NCBI GenBank assembly: GCA_011947345.1
Contig: JAAVTG010000043.1
Span: 620,001 to 684,000, forward strand
Length of the DNA stretch: 64,000 bases
From: Phytophthora quininea
Taxonomy: Eukaryota > Oomycota > Peronosporomycetes > Peronosporales > Peronosporaceae
Direction of reading: 5' to 3'
Each line of letters begins with the position of its first letter. The first letter of the stretch is position 1. The position numbers were made by a program, and so were the translations under genes. Below, in pieces: positions 35,461 through 46,912 of the stretch. The notes under the pieces are model-generated. The model was not told the origin of the DNA and did no database searches. It worked only from the letters and a program-made list of their open reading frames with translations.

Positions 35461-36077
35461 ATGGCGAATGTGATGCTGACGAGCGAGACGGCCAAGGACC
35501 CGAACAAGCCTTTCAAGCTGCGCGTGGAGGACGTCTGCACCAAGTTCGACGTGTGTAGCATCCGCTTACCGAGTTTTAGGACCTCTGTCTCCCTGCAGCC
35601 TTCTCAATTGACTGTGTTGTATGGTTTAGGAGCTCGTGTCCGAGTGTCTGACGCTCGTGCAGTCCGAGGAGCAGACTCCGTGCGTAACCTTCCCTATTTC
35701 TCTTGGAAGTATGGTTTCTCGATAACACTATGGTGTGCTGCGCTTTGGACAGCGAGGGAGACGCTCAGACGGGTGTGGAAGACCAAGTGGTCAAGAAGTT
35801 GGAGCAGTTTAACTCTGTGTGCGACGAGCTCTACAAGGAAATTGTACGGGAGAATATTGCTGTTCGAAGGTGGTCATTGTCTGGATGATTAATTGGCTGT
35901 ATACTGCTGCAGCTGAGAAGAAAAGAGAAACTTCTGAATCTCATGGAGAAGAGTCCCAAGAATGTGGATCTGCACCGGCAGATCCAGACAGCAGGCAACT
36001 TGGCCCAAGTGGTGGGCGACTTCCGCCACTTCCTCGAGACAGGCACCAACCCAACGCCTCAGTTACCAAAAGAGTAA
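35461..36077 (+). CDS. small coiled-coil protein, function unknown
   Basis: Four exons (35461-35550, 35630-35679, 35753-35843, 35913-36077) join in phase through GT-AG introns to 131 residues. The product is helical and charged: LRVEDVCTKFDELVSECLTL, VVKKLEQFNSVCDELY, LRRKEKLLNLMEKSPKN, then GDFRHFLETG and a short polar tail. It has no signal peptide or membrane helix. Size and helical layout recall small Mediator subunits or other complex adaptors, but no named family can be assigned. It shares a divergent promoter region of about 155 bases with CNOT3, and its stop lies 5 bases from the convergent neighbour's stop. Confidence 0.65.
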
Positions 36078-36082
36078 AATGG

Positions 36083-37328
36083 TCAAGGAGAACACCACGA
36101 AGGTAAAATGAGAAAAAGAGCAGGCCACGCGAGCCGCAGTTGTATTTTCTTGCAGAGTTCGGTGAGTCGGTCCTCCAACGAAAAGGAGGGAAAACCTACA
36201 GTCTTTTGATGCACACTAGCGCCGCCGAGCTGTGGCTCAGATGTCGCTAAACGGAATCGGGGTGATACCAAGTCAATAGTGTGGGCATCAGCAGGAATGG
36301 TCGGCGACGGGGAAGCGGCTTGCTCAGGCGAGACGGCTGTTGTCGGTTCATCGTGGCATGGATCGTCTGGGACTTCAAAGTACGGCATGGATGAGCTCGG
36401 ATAGAGCTGCTGGTTAACCTCCGTCTTGATGAAAGCGCTTTCGTCTGGGCCAGACCGAAGAAGCCACTCGAGTACGTTGCCATTGTCGCTGGGCGGGCCG
36501 TGCATTGGCGTTCCCATCGGATGCATTGGACCCAGGCACCGGACAATGAGCTCGTTCTAGTGCGGGAAACCGGGAAATTGCACCACGTTGCTGGGTTAGC
36601 TTTGTGTTGCGGATACAAGTCAAAGTCGGCAAGCGAACGAACCTGCTTCTGGACAAGCTGACAAACGTGGTGGAGCTGCGCACTAAGTGCGTCGAACTTC
36701 CCGGTCATCTTCTCCTCCAAACGAATCAAATCTGCTGGAAAAAAACAGGTTGCGCGTCAGTAAGACTTTTAGTAATGTCCGTGCACCCCACCTCGCCTTA
36801 TCAACTTCGGAGCAGGCTCCTTCGCACGGGAAGCTGCGTCGGCTGTGTACGTGTTTGGATGCTTCCGCTTGGACAAGACGCAGATCGCGTTCGTGAAGAC
36901 AGGAGCAAGATCCGCAACGTTCGAAGTGCATTGCTCTTGGTCCACTTCGATCCGCAGCTTGAATCGCTGGCCGTCCTTGCGTCGACTGACCTTCTCCAAT
37001 CGGAATTGCACCACAGCCTTGCGTGTTCCAGCACGAATGACAATCGAGTCGTAGTCGTTGCCCACGAAGCGGAAGATCTCTTGGTCCGTGTCATCCACGC
37101 GCTTGCCCGACTCGAAGAACAACAAGATCCGCAGCGGGATGTCAATGAAGTCTTCGTCGGGGAGCGAGCTGGCTCCCCGTGCTCGTCAAACTCGACCAGC
37201 GTCACTTCCACTTCCAGCGCATTGGCCTTGCCGCCTTCGTCTTTGTAGAACTCGGACGCTGGCTGTTTGGTGATGACCAGTCGACGCGTCCACTTGGTTC
37301 GCTTGACTAGGAAACCGGTCCCGGCCAT
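36083..37328 (-). CDS. unknown protein with beta-rich N-terminal domain
   Basis: The gene starts at ATG 37328. The first 150 residues are strand-rich: GFLVKRTKWTRRLVITKQ, ANALEVEVTLVEFDEHG, PLRILLFFESGKRVDDTDQE, DYDSIVIRAGTRKAVVQFRL, then KVSRRKDGQRFKLRIEVD. This suggests an immunoglobulin-like or Rel-like beta sandwich, as in some DNA-binding factors, but no family can be named. A helix follows the first intron (LIRLEEKMTGKFDALSAQL). The C-terminal half is disordered, acidic and Ser/Pro-rich like an activation domain. Introns fall near 36735-36790, between about 36650 and 36580, and perhaps more. One base is missing near the CCCC run 37174-37177. A transcription-factor role is only an inference. 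Confidence 0.5.
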
Positions 37329-38132
37329 GGCTTCCAGTGTGGGCGCACTGCTGGACGTGGACAACGTCAACGCTGGGGGAGGGGCGACGGCGATGTGGAC
37401 ACTGCAACCGGCGGCCCAAGAAGATGCGGCGGAGCGCTCAGCGGCCAGCCTACGACGGGTGCGGCATCACCTCCGACGGACGCCAGGCGACTGAGGTCCG
37501 GCAGGTGGTGGAAACCGCTCGGATCCACAGACTCTCTCTTGGGCGCAGCAGCTCTCGGGGCGTGCATCTTCGACCAACCAGCGCCAGTTGCAAAGTGGCC
37601 CGTCGGAGAAAGTGTCGTTGCTGGTCATTTGGGGCCTCCTGCCGCCCATCAGTGTCGTCACGCGCGACGAGGCGAGAACGCTGCAGCTGAGACCGAGGTC
37701 GGAAGACAGCAACGGACTCCCAGCGTTGGCGGCAAGTCCTCCTCCATCAAGACAACGGGCAGCTCGCTTCGACGTTGTCAAGTGTGATCCCGACCGTGTC
37801 CCTTCGACTGTAGCCATGTATCTTTTTTCCAAATTTAGAGATATGCTCCACGTTGTCGAGAAGCAGATCTCTGTGGCGATCGGACTGTATGCCGATCAAA
37901 GTCGCGCTGCACTACCTGTCTGGAAAGCTCTCCGCTTCTCTCAACCGCTTGCTGCTTGGCCCTCACTGCTGCAGTCTCCGCTCGGCAGAGTCGACGCTCG
38001 GCATGTTGAACGTCGGCTATTTTCGAAACAAGATTTCGGCCAATCGTCGGCGGCGCCTTGATTTGTCTCGGCTTCTGTATGGCCTGGCATTGATTTGTAT
38101 GGGCGCGCAGCCAGCAACCAACGAGCAGCGTG
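37329..38132. other. spacer with unassigned open frames
   Basis: About 800 bases between divergent genes. Open frames of 120-157 codons occur on both strands (for example 37467-37832 minus and 37588-38061 plus). None shows a domain, a signal or a convincing splice structure. The region should hold the two promoters; nothing else can be supported. Confidence 0.35.
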
Positions 38133-38850
38133 ATGGAGGTGCAGGAGGCCGCGAGTCGCCTGCTTGCGTGTCCGTGCCTGAGTCGCGAGCGCGAGGCCGA
38201 GCGCCAGCGCGCCATCCAGCGGCCGCTCGCCGTGGCGTGGAAGGAGACGGTGGAGGACGGACAGGTGTACATCAGCATCAGCAGCGACGAAAGCGACAGC
38301 GACAGTGAAGTGGAAGCCACTGGAGCCACTACGGCTGCTGTCGTCAAGTCCTCACTGCCGAGTCCTATGGTCAAGGCGGAGGCGGAGAGTTCTGAGCCAG
38401 AGATTGTGACGATTGAGAGCAGCGACGACGAAGAAGAAGAAGCGGAGGTGGAGGAAGAGGTTTGGCATCCCAAGCGGAGGACGGAGGAGGATCTGGAGGA
38501 GAAGGAGGACGACCAAGAGTACGAGTACGAGTCAGAGGATGAGGGAGAGGAAGAGCACGAAGAGCAGCGTCCGGTGGTGCAGCAGCGGCAGCCCATTGTG
38601 TGGGAGCAGCAGCCCAACGGCGTGCGCAAGCGTCGGCTGGGCGAAGAGGACGCGGCATTCTTGCTGTTTTATGGGGACAGAGAGAGCCCCAGCGCCGACA
38701 TTCTGCGGCTCATTGTAGGCAAGTGTTGTCTGTACGTTGTTGCTGCGGTGTTTGGTTTGACGTTGCCACTGACGTTTGATGCTGTGATGCGGTACAGAAC
38801 TCATCGAGTGCGGCGTGGGAGCCACGGACTTGTTTGTGTCGAGGTACATT
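38133..38850 (+). CDS. acidic nuclear-type protein with SUMO-interaction-like motifs
   Basis: No family is recognised. From ATG 38133 about 190 residues are encoded before a likely intron (GTAGGC near 38718, acceptor TACAG near 38797). The end is not resolved and could be nearer 38860. Two stretches, VYISISSDESDSDSEV and EIVTIESSDDEEEE, each have a short hydrophobic strand followed by Ser and acidic residues. This is the classic type of SUMO-interacting motif. The middle is a long Glu/Asp tract. A basic patch (VRKRRLGEED) precedes a helical segment (DAAFLLFYGDRESPSADILRLI). A nuclear scaffold role is plausible. It might instead be the first part of the acetyltransferase gene that follows. Confidence 0.5.
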
Positions 38851-38924
38851 AAGTACGTCCTCTGGTGCAGACTGAACACGACGGTCGAAGCAGGATTAGC
38901 GAGTGAGAGACTCGTGCAGTCCGA

Positions 38925-41900
38925 ATGGACGAAGATCGTCTTCAGTTGCCCAGTGCCTTCCCATCGTCGTCGATCAGGTCCAATGCCGCGGCCGGATTTG
39001 TTACCGAGACCGATCACAATCACAGTCCGACCACTGCAGTTGGCGAGGAAACAGACACGACGTCGCTCTTTATCCGTTGGGAATGGAACTCCAACCAAAG
39101 AAATTGCAGCGAAGAATGCACCGCCGTCACCACGAGCGACGGCAGAAGAGAAGGCAATTGCGATGGCGAATATGCTGGCTGGGAAAGGTGCACGCTTAAA
39201 CTCTGTTACAAAAGTCCCAAGAACAAGGCAAAGTCTCCAGCGAGCAAGCAAAAGCGCACGTACAATGAAAACGTGGATCACGGAAATGGCATCAAGCAGT
39301 CGCCAGAATTTTTGCCTCGCAAGCACCGAAGGAGAAATGGCGCTGTCGGTGTCCCGCCTGTGACTCCTCGCCAGGTTGTGCGGGCCAAGAGCAGTAGCGG
39401 CCAGAGCATCAGCCAGAAACTCATGGAGCCACTTCCGTACAATTGCCGTACGCTTGGTGAGAACAGGAGTCTGCCTATTGGATGGCGAGATCCTGAGACT
39501 GAATTCCGAGCAAATTATATGGGAGGCCAAGATGCAGACAGAAGAACACACAACCTTCAACCTGTGGAAGTGAACCCGATGCTGCAGATGACCGCAGACG
39601 AGATCGCGCAACACATCCAGGCAGTTCGTCGTGAAGGTATCTTCACAAGTTTTGAAAAAGTGTCAGACCTGTTATTGAAGCTCATGTCTGACCCGCGAAA
39701 TCGGCATGGCGTGTTCAATTCTCCAGTAGACCCTGTGGCGCTGGAGCTTCCGACTTACACGACAATCGTGAGACATCCGATGGATCTTGGTACGATTAAA
39801 CACAACCTTGCTGCTGGAGAATACCTGGAGCTTGAAGATTTTATTGCGGACGTCCGACTAGTGTTTGAGAACGCCATGCTCTTCAATCCGATCACACATT
39901 ATGTTCACGTCGACGCTGAAGTTTTGCTCAAACGCTTTAATGAGGCAGTGCGCGCAGAGCAAACCCGGCAATGCAAACGACAACGTGTACAACACGCCTG
40001 TCTTGTATGTCGCGGAAATACCTGTATTGTTTGCAGTCAGCAGTGCTTGCCAGTTGCTCAGCCACATCTTCAGTGCTCGGCAGGTTGTAGCGCTGACATC
40101 CGCAAGGGTTCTGTCTACTTTAGTACAAAGGACGGCACTCGTGTTTGGTGTCAAAAGTGCAGAACGCGGATGGCAAGAGATCGCAACAACTCCACAGAAC
40201 CAGGAGCCGATGACACTGACGCCCTGCTGGAATCTCTCGTCAGGAAGAAATGCGAGCCTGGAGTGGAGCCGTGGGTGAAATGCGATGAGTGTGATCGGTG
40301 GCTACATCAAGTGTGCGGGCTGTACAACCCCGTGGTTGGCGCGTACCGAGCCCATGAAGCTTCTCAGCACGAGTCTGGTAGCATGACTATACAACCCACC
40401 GAGACGTATGTGTGCCCGCTGTGTCGGTGCCGTCGTAAACGGTCAACTCCGCCACCTGAGTCACCCATGCGTAAGATCCTACACCTCGATCCGGACGAAA
40501 ACGCACAGAACAACTCGTGCCTCAACATCCCAAGTTGCGAGCTGAGTTTATTTATTCAAGACTTTTGCGCCGTGGTCTAGAAAATATCGGCGAGCAGGAA
40601 GCTGCACAAACATTACATGTACGCGCGCTTTCCTTTCCAGGTGAGCGGATGACAGTTCCGGAAGGAGTCGTGAACGCATTCGACGAGAATGCACAGGCAC
40701 TAGGTCAGATGCGACCTGGCGTCGACACCAGTGCGCAGCGTGTTCCAGCTCACATCAGCTATCTCTCACGTGGGCTCTATCTGTTCCAGAAACACGAAGG
40801 TATGGAAGTTTGTCTCTTCACGATATACGCTCAAGAGTTTGGCGATGAGTGCGAACTAGAGGCCAATCGGCGCAGCGTGTACGTGGCGTATCTGGATAGT
40901 GTTCGCTATCTGAAGCCTGCGTCTGCTCGGACGGCTGCGTATCACTTAATTATGCTGGCGTATTTTGACTATGTGCGGCGGCACGGCTTCTCTCGCGTGC
41001 ATATTTGGTCGTGCCCACCGCAGAAACGCATCAGCTACGTGTTTTGGTGTCGACCACCGTTCCAGAAGACTCCAAGTGCGGAGCATCTGCGTCGATGGTA
41101 CAACAGTTTACTTGAGAAGGCCAAGGAGCAAGGGATTGTCAAAAGCTGGACCAATATGTACGACCAGTTTTTCAGTGATAGCGCGTGTCAGTCTCCCGCA
41201 ACTGGCGACTCTTCTCTGTCTGCTTCTTTTGTATCGGTCAAGGAAGAGAATGGAGTTGGCGTCTCAACTCGCGGCACAACTGTACAGTCCGTCAACCCGG
41301 ACGAACTGATGTGGCCTGCGAACCAACTCCCGCCGATTTTTGACGGAGACATCATCCCGTCGGAACTGGAGCGAATTCTCGGGCGCATCGTGTCAAGGAA
41401 CGAGAAGAAGGAGCGGGCTAGCAAAAACAAAAAGATGGCGGTAGCGCGCGCCAAAAACGGCAAAGTAGCTCGCACTGGGGGAAAGTTTGCTGTCGGTAAC
41501 GTTCTCATGCGCATCAAGGAAGAAGCTCCTTCCGCAGAGGTGTCTGCAGCCCCACAAGTCAACGTGAAATTGCGTGAATTATTCAACAAACTGCAGTTCG
41601 CGGTCCACCGGTTGAAAAACGATTTGCTGGTGGTGGAGTTGGAGGTTGACGGCGACGATGAAGTCAAGGACAGTGAGGGAGATGAGGAAATGCCGCTAGT
41701 GCCAAGGCCGGTAAGGCGACGAAAACCGTGCCGTCCGGAGGAGCTCGTGCCTTCATGGTGCAGGCAAGCCCCCGCTTCTTCGGCAGCCGCTTCATGTTCC
41801 ACCAGCTGTGCTCGTACGCCGGCTACCAGTTCGACTCGTTGCGGCGTGCCAAGCACTCTACGATGATGATGCTGCACCACTTTTTCAACGAGCACGTGGT

Positions 41901-42195
41901 GCAGCTCAACGTCTTTTGTCGCGAGTGCAGTCTCCTTATCACACGCGCCGAGTTCTGGTCCTGTCGGAGTTGTGAGCGCTACGCCTTGTGCGATGCGTGC
42001 TACCGTCGGCTTGGAAAAGAGCATCGACACGCGATGGACTTTGGGCCCGCGCCCATGACGACCCAGCCGCCGATCCACCAGCCAGTGCAGCGTCAACTGC
42101 TGCCGCCTCCTCAGCAGCAGCATCAAGTACCAGGGCCGTTGCAACAGCAATTCCCTGCGCCACAACGACCCGTCAATATCTGCGAATTGAGCTGA
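38925..42195 (+). CDS. CBP/p300-type histone acetyltransferase (KAT3)
   Basis: This transcriptional co-activator acetylates histones. In order: a disordered basic N-terminus; a bromodomain (about 39640-39960; YTTIVRHPMDLGTIK, FENAMLFNP); a cysteine-rich RING/PHD block (CLVCRGNTC through CDECDRWLHQVCG to CPLCR); the KAT11 catalytic domain (about 40560-41200; SVYVAYLDSVRYLKP, FSRVHIWSCPP, ISYVFWCRPP, motifs of acetyl-CoA binding); a short linker; and a ZZ zinc finger (CRECSLLI, CRSCERYALCDACYRRL). The C-terminus is Gln/Pro-rich. Two one-base losses are inferred, at A runs 40498-40501 and 41722-41725. No TAZ finger or KIX domain is visible. The N-terminal frame before about 39350 is unsure. The ATG at 38925 is provisional, because a splice acceptor lies just before it. 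Confidence 0.85.
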
Positions 42196-42331
42196 AATTC
42201 CGAAGTACAGCCATGTGTGTAACCAAGACAAAGGTAATAAAGCAAAGTGCACGCCGAACGAGTTGAGTTGCCTTCAACTTGTCCTTGCTATTCTGATTGG
42301 CCACCTGGTGGTCGTAACATACTTTTGCGCG

Positions 42332-45300
42332 ATGGAGCTGACACTGGAGGCGGTCGCGAAGGACGCTTTCCGCCGCGATTTCTTCCTACGCTGCTTCTCA
42401 GAGCGGGAGGCGCAGGCGCTGGAGCTGCGTCTGTCCTTCCTGCATCGAGTGCGGCAGTACAAGCGGCTGGTGGGGCGGCGAGACCTGCTCCCGAGAGCTG
42501 TAAGCACCCGAAATCTCCCTTCTATCATGTCTTATACCCTCACCCGCGCTTCCTGTAGGCCAAGGACATTGCCACGTCGTACCTCCAGACTGTAGAGTCT
42601 ACGGACCAACTGCTGCTCCCTCCATCGGCTGAGGCCTTACGAGCCAAGGTGTTGCATGCAGTGTCTTTGGGGTACTGTCCATTGGACCTCTTTTGTGGTA
42701 TGGAGACGCTAGTTCGGAGCCATTTGACACGGGAAGCGTTTCCTACATTTCTACGCAGCAACGAGTATCTGCAGCTTTGTGACGCGCTCCGAGCACGGCG
42801 CGAACTGCCGCTGGCTGAAGTGTTGGTGGATTCAAGAAGGACCCAGTTCCTCATGAAGTTTATCAGCCAGGAATTCCCAGGGGAGGAAGGCAGCTTACGC
42901 TTCTGGGTGCACGTGCAGACCCGGTTCCTGCCACTGATTCAGACGACACTGTTCTCTGTGGCGTTGTTTGAGGAAGTGCAACGTCACGTTCGACATGTTT
43001 TCAACAGATTTCTCGTTGCCAGCCCCGAGCAGGAAGGGGATGATGTCAGCAATGCAGTAACAAAAGTCCCTGAAGATGTCAAGCGTGCTACACTTCAGCA
43101 GATTATGCGTCTGCAGAATGAGGCTTTCTCGCCCCACAATACGCCAATCTGTTTCGCGCAGCGCAGGACTGCGTGTGGGAGTGGCTGCAGTCCGTGGTTT
43201 ATCCCAAGTTCCGAGCGTCCACTTTGTACGTGCTGTTAGTGGTTGAGACTGAAGATCTGGAGGCAGACCGACAGCTACGCCGACTGAGTGAGCACGTTCA
43301 GGCAACAGTGATAAAAAGCACTGCTGTCAAGCAAGAAAGACAGAGTGAAACCATCCCGAAACTATCCACCAGGAAGAGCGAAACTCAACTCAAGTCCAAC
43401 GCAGTGCTTGTACCAATCCATCGGCGTCTGCCAAGGAATACGTGGGGCCAAGGAGAAGGAGAGCGTTCCAAATTCAGTCACGTTCTCGTGGTGCATGAGC
43501 TAGCTGAACATGGCATTCGAAGTATCTCTGTCGCTTCAATGCTGTCTCTAACCAAGTCTACTGAGAACGTGAATCAAGTCAACTACGAGTTATTTTGCGC
43601 TGGAGACCAACAAGAAGCCTCCGAGGAATTGCATCCGACACAATTGGTCTTTGCGTTTGCAATTGTGTCATTTATTCGTGGTTCTAACGTTCACTGAATG
43701 TGGTTATTCTCACAGAACTTTTGGCTAAAGAATGATGTGAGAGCATCTTTGAGCGGGAACCCTCCTTCTCCGACAAAGCGTGCCTCTCCGCCCTCCGGTG
43801 AGTGTGCAATTTCAAGCAAGTCATTGATTGTTGTGCTAACATGTGTCCAGCTCCGAAGCCGGCATTTCATGATTTTGTTCTGCCCAGACCGAGTGAAACG
43901 GACAATGACGGTCACTTATATTGCGTGTGTCTAACTGTGTGGAGACGACAAAACTCCCTAGAAGGGCGACAGGATTCTGTCGTAGATGCTTCCACGCTGG
44001 AAGCGGAGCCTGCAAGTCCATCGAAAAACTCCTGTTTATTTTACCCACGCTTCTTTTGCGTGGTCAGTACTGCCGACCTACAACAAGAGCCGTCGCCTCT
44101 TGTTGCAATTAGCAACGAATGGAGTGGTACGTTCCTAGCAGTGACTAGATGCAATGCTTTCAGCTGACAATCGAAATTGCTCAATCGTTTTCAGGACAAT
44201 TTGACCGAGATCTTTATTGCAAAGTCGGTGGCGTCAGCATTCGCCACAAATTCTACTAGTAACGGGCTGCAGCTGCGCGCAAAATACGACGGTTTTATCT
44301 GCAGCCATTTCTGTCTGAAATTGACTTTCCTTTGCACAATATCTTTAAGGAAATCAGTTCCCAGGTAAGTCTGACGCTGCTTATAAAATATCGCCATCAC
44401 CCTGATCTATTTCGCTTGTGATACGAAAGACTTTCGTCAGTATTCTGGCTTCCATTCTTGCTGGGAAATCGATCGTAATGGTGTCCGAGCACTCGTCGAC
44501 TGTTGTGTTGATCGGGAAGCTCTCCGAGAGCTTCAAGCCTTTTCAATTGACGGTACGCGCTCACTGCCTGTGTCAGCATCTTCAATCGGACTGATAAAAC
44601 CGGTGTTTGGATGTTGTAAGCATTTTTATTTGCCGCTATGTCCCGCGGCGACGGCCATGAATCTATGTAATGCTGGCATATTTTCCAAGGCCAACTCGTC
44701 ACCATTTTTACTCGGTTTCGAAGGAGTCCTCACGTACCAGAAGAAGGATTCTGGCTCCGATCAGCGATATCGAATTCGTACGTCCACGCATTCAGTATGG
44801 CGGCTATGGCAACTTTTGCTTTATTGACTTCGACCTCTATTTTGTGAACTAGGGAACAACCTCTACAACATTCACAAGGTTTCACTACAACTCCAATCGC
44901 TGCCATCGTCAGGATCGGACGCCTATCCGCCTGACCTCTTGGAGACCTCAGCGATTGTTATCGATATCGACGCGGATGATGTCTACATGCCAGAGAAAGT
45001 TGAGATTCCGGAACTGCCGCGTACGTTGCTCGTCGTCTCCACCCAGTACAATAATGTGGCTAATTTGTTTGTCTGCAGAGTCACAGGTTCGGTCGCTAGA
45101 AAGCGCCATCAATACAGCAGTCCACAGCGCGCGTCTCGTTCGAGCTGACTCGCATCTCTTCAACCCCAGCAAAGGCCCCAACTTTATGACCGATATGTTG
45201 GCGGAACCCAAAGAGAATGAGAGCGGCATGCAATGGCCGCCACATCCATCACTAGACGAAGGCACTCGGCTGGCCTCGTTGTGGTTCCTGGAGACACTGT

Positions 45301-45673
45301 TTGGAGACGTTGTTTACTACTTTTGCTCTTTCAGCAGAACTTTGCGATGGAATCCCATGACACATCCACGGAAGCCGACGAATTCCTCCTCTTCGAGGTC
45401 GATTCATTTCTGGATGCCCACACTGAGCTCGGATGTCGCGACTTCTTTCGCCAGTTCTTCCACACCGAGGTAAGCTGCTGCTGAGCACGGAAGGAATCAT
45501 GTTTGTCTATTGACTTGAGTGCTTCTTCTTCTTCTTCGCAGCTCTTCCGCAACTTCATGTTAGCCCAACACATGCAGTTTTCAGCTCCAGACACCACCGA
45601 GGCTGTCGAGATGCAGCAAACCAACGAGGACGCCAAGAAAAGCACTTCCCTCGATCCCGACGCGTTCATTTAG
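42332..45673 (+). CDS. tandem RGS plus DENN domain protein
   Basis: This is a multi-exon protein of roughly 900 residues. RGS domain 1 (42332-42790) has FFLRCFSEREAQALELRLSF, AKDIATSYL and FPTFLRSNEYLQL. RGS domain 2 (42830-43240) has FLMKFISQEFPGEEGSLRFW, LFRAAQDCVWEWL and FRASTLYVLL. A DENN module follows: an upstream part (FSHVLVVHEL; FHDFVLPRPSETDNDGHLY), a core (SILAGKSIVMVSEHSSTVV; SPFLLGFEGVL; SAIVIDIDADDVYMPE) and a helical end (DFFRQFFHTELFRNFMLA). RGS domains speed GTP hydrolysis by G-alpha subunits; DENN domains act as Rab exchange factors. Exon 1 ends at 42499 and exon 2 starts at 42559. Frame slips occur near 43146 and 43738. The stop lies 16 bases from the convergent deacetylase gene. 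Confidence 0.7.
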
Positions 45674-45688
45674 GTCCAGCAACAAGAT

Positions 45689-46526
45689 TTACTTTGCCAG
45701 CTTGTCCTGATTGTGATGCGACACCAGTTCGTCTAGACTCACAAAGGAAAACTTGCGCGTCAACACCGGCAGCGCATCTTTCAGCACGCCAATGGTCCAC
45801 GACCGGTCATGGACAATAATCACCGAGCCGCAGTCCGTCCTCGCCTTCAAGTGCATGGCGTTCACCGTCTCGCTGCGGATCTGCGCGTCGTGCGGGTACA
45901 CGCTGCCCAGACAGATCCTGTAGCCATGCCGAGCCGTGATCTCCCTCATGGGCGTCGTGAACCATCCGGACGCCGGTCGCATCCACTTGAAGCTCGGTCT
46001 GCTTGGGGGATCGTCTTGACCTCATTGACCGGCTGCACCACCGCCGCTCCCTTCTTCTCCTCCAGTCGAATCTGCTGCGTCTGCAGAGGCTCTGAATCGT
46101 CTGTCGACTGGAACTCGGCGATGGCTCGGTCGCACTCCTGCAGCTTCTGCTCGAATACGTGGAGCTCGTCCAAGATGCTGGCGCGGTCTTCTGTCAGGTG
46201 GTTGCCCAGGGTGTGGCCCTCCCTCACGATGCGTCGCAGCACATCCTCGTTGCCCTGGATGTGGCTGGAGATGATGAAGAATGTGGCGTGGACATCAAAC
46301 TCCTTGAGCACGTCCAGGATGGCGCTTGTGGCGGGGGACGGCGCGTCGTCGATAGTCAGCGAGCACACGCGAGCGGACGTGCGCACGCTCCAGAGCACAG
46401 ACGGGTGGGAATTCCACTCGACAAAGCGTAGCAGCCAGCGAGGCAGCAGATACACGGAGAAGAGGAAGCACCGGCGGCCACGAAGACGCACACGCCCACG
46501 ACCTGCGCGGCTTCGGCGGGCGCCAT
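45689..46526 (-). CDS. NodB-type polysaccharide deacetylase, membrane anchored
   Basis: This is a carbohydrate esterase 4 (NodB) domain that would remove N- or O-acetyl groups from a polysaccharide such as chitin. Motif 1 is CSLTIDDAPSP (catalytic and metal Asp), motif 2 is GHTLGNHL (two metal His), motif 3 is WMRPASGWF (RPxxG type), and VIIVHDRSW holds the late His. The inserted Glu/Gln-rich stretch between motifs 2 and 3 is longer than usual. The N-terminus from ATG 46526 reads AAQVVGVCVFVAAG and continues, after a one-base slip near 46470, as FLFSVYLLPRWLL, a likely signal anchor. A second slip occurs at 45990. An ATG at 46617 in the main frame is the alternative start. Confidence 0.75.
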
Positions 46527-46912
46527 GCTGCTGCTGGAAGCGATCTGAGAACTGCGCGATCCTCGCTATAACGACGTGAGCCCACAGGTATCGATGATAA
46601 ATCGATAGATTTGTCATGGATACATATAAGAACCACCTGGTCAGAGAGACCACTGGTCTCTGCAAAGCCACGTCGACACACGGCTACAGCAAAGAAGAGC
46701 TAGCTGCGCTGTGCATATTGACGAGAACTCCACGCATCGCATCGCATCGTGAGGGGAAAACAAATGCAAGCGCTGAGATTACTCAATCCCTAGCTGTAGC
46801 TGGCGACGTCGCCAGCCTTGTTTGTGTTAAGGGGGACCACACGCCACGACTCCACTCCACTCTACCAAATGACGCAATCTCCGCACTCTTTCTTCGTCCC
46901 TACCCGCACCGT
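46527..46912. other. spacer between deacetylase and cofilin genes
   Basis: These 386 bases lie upstream of the deacetylase and downstream of the ADF/cofilin stop. Both genes are on the minus strand. The AT-rich part 46580-46640 contains a short palindromic stretch (ATCGATGATAAATCGAT). It is probably the deacetylase promoter plus the cofilin 3' end. Confidence 0.4.

Noticed and set aside
46580..46640. Palindrome ATCGATGATAAATCGAT as a special regulatory site
   Set aside because: It is short, AT-rich, occurs once, and is expected by chance in a promoter of this composition.
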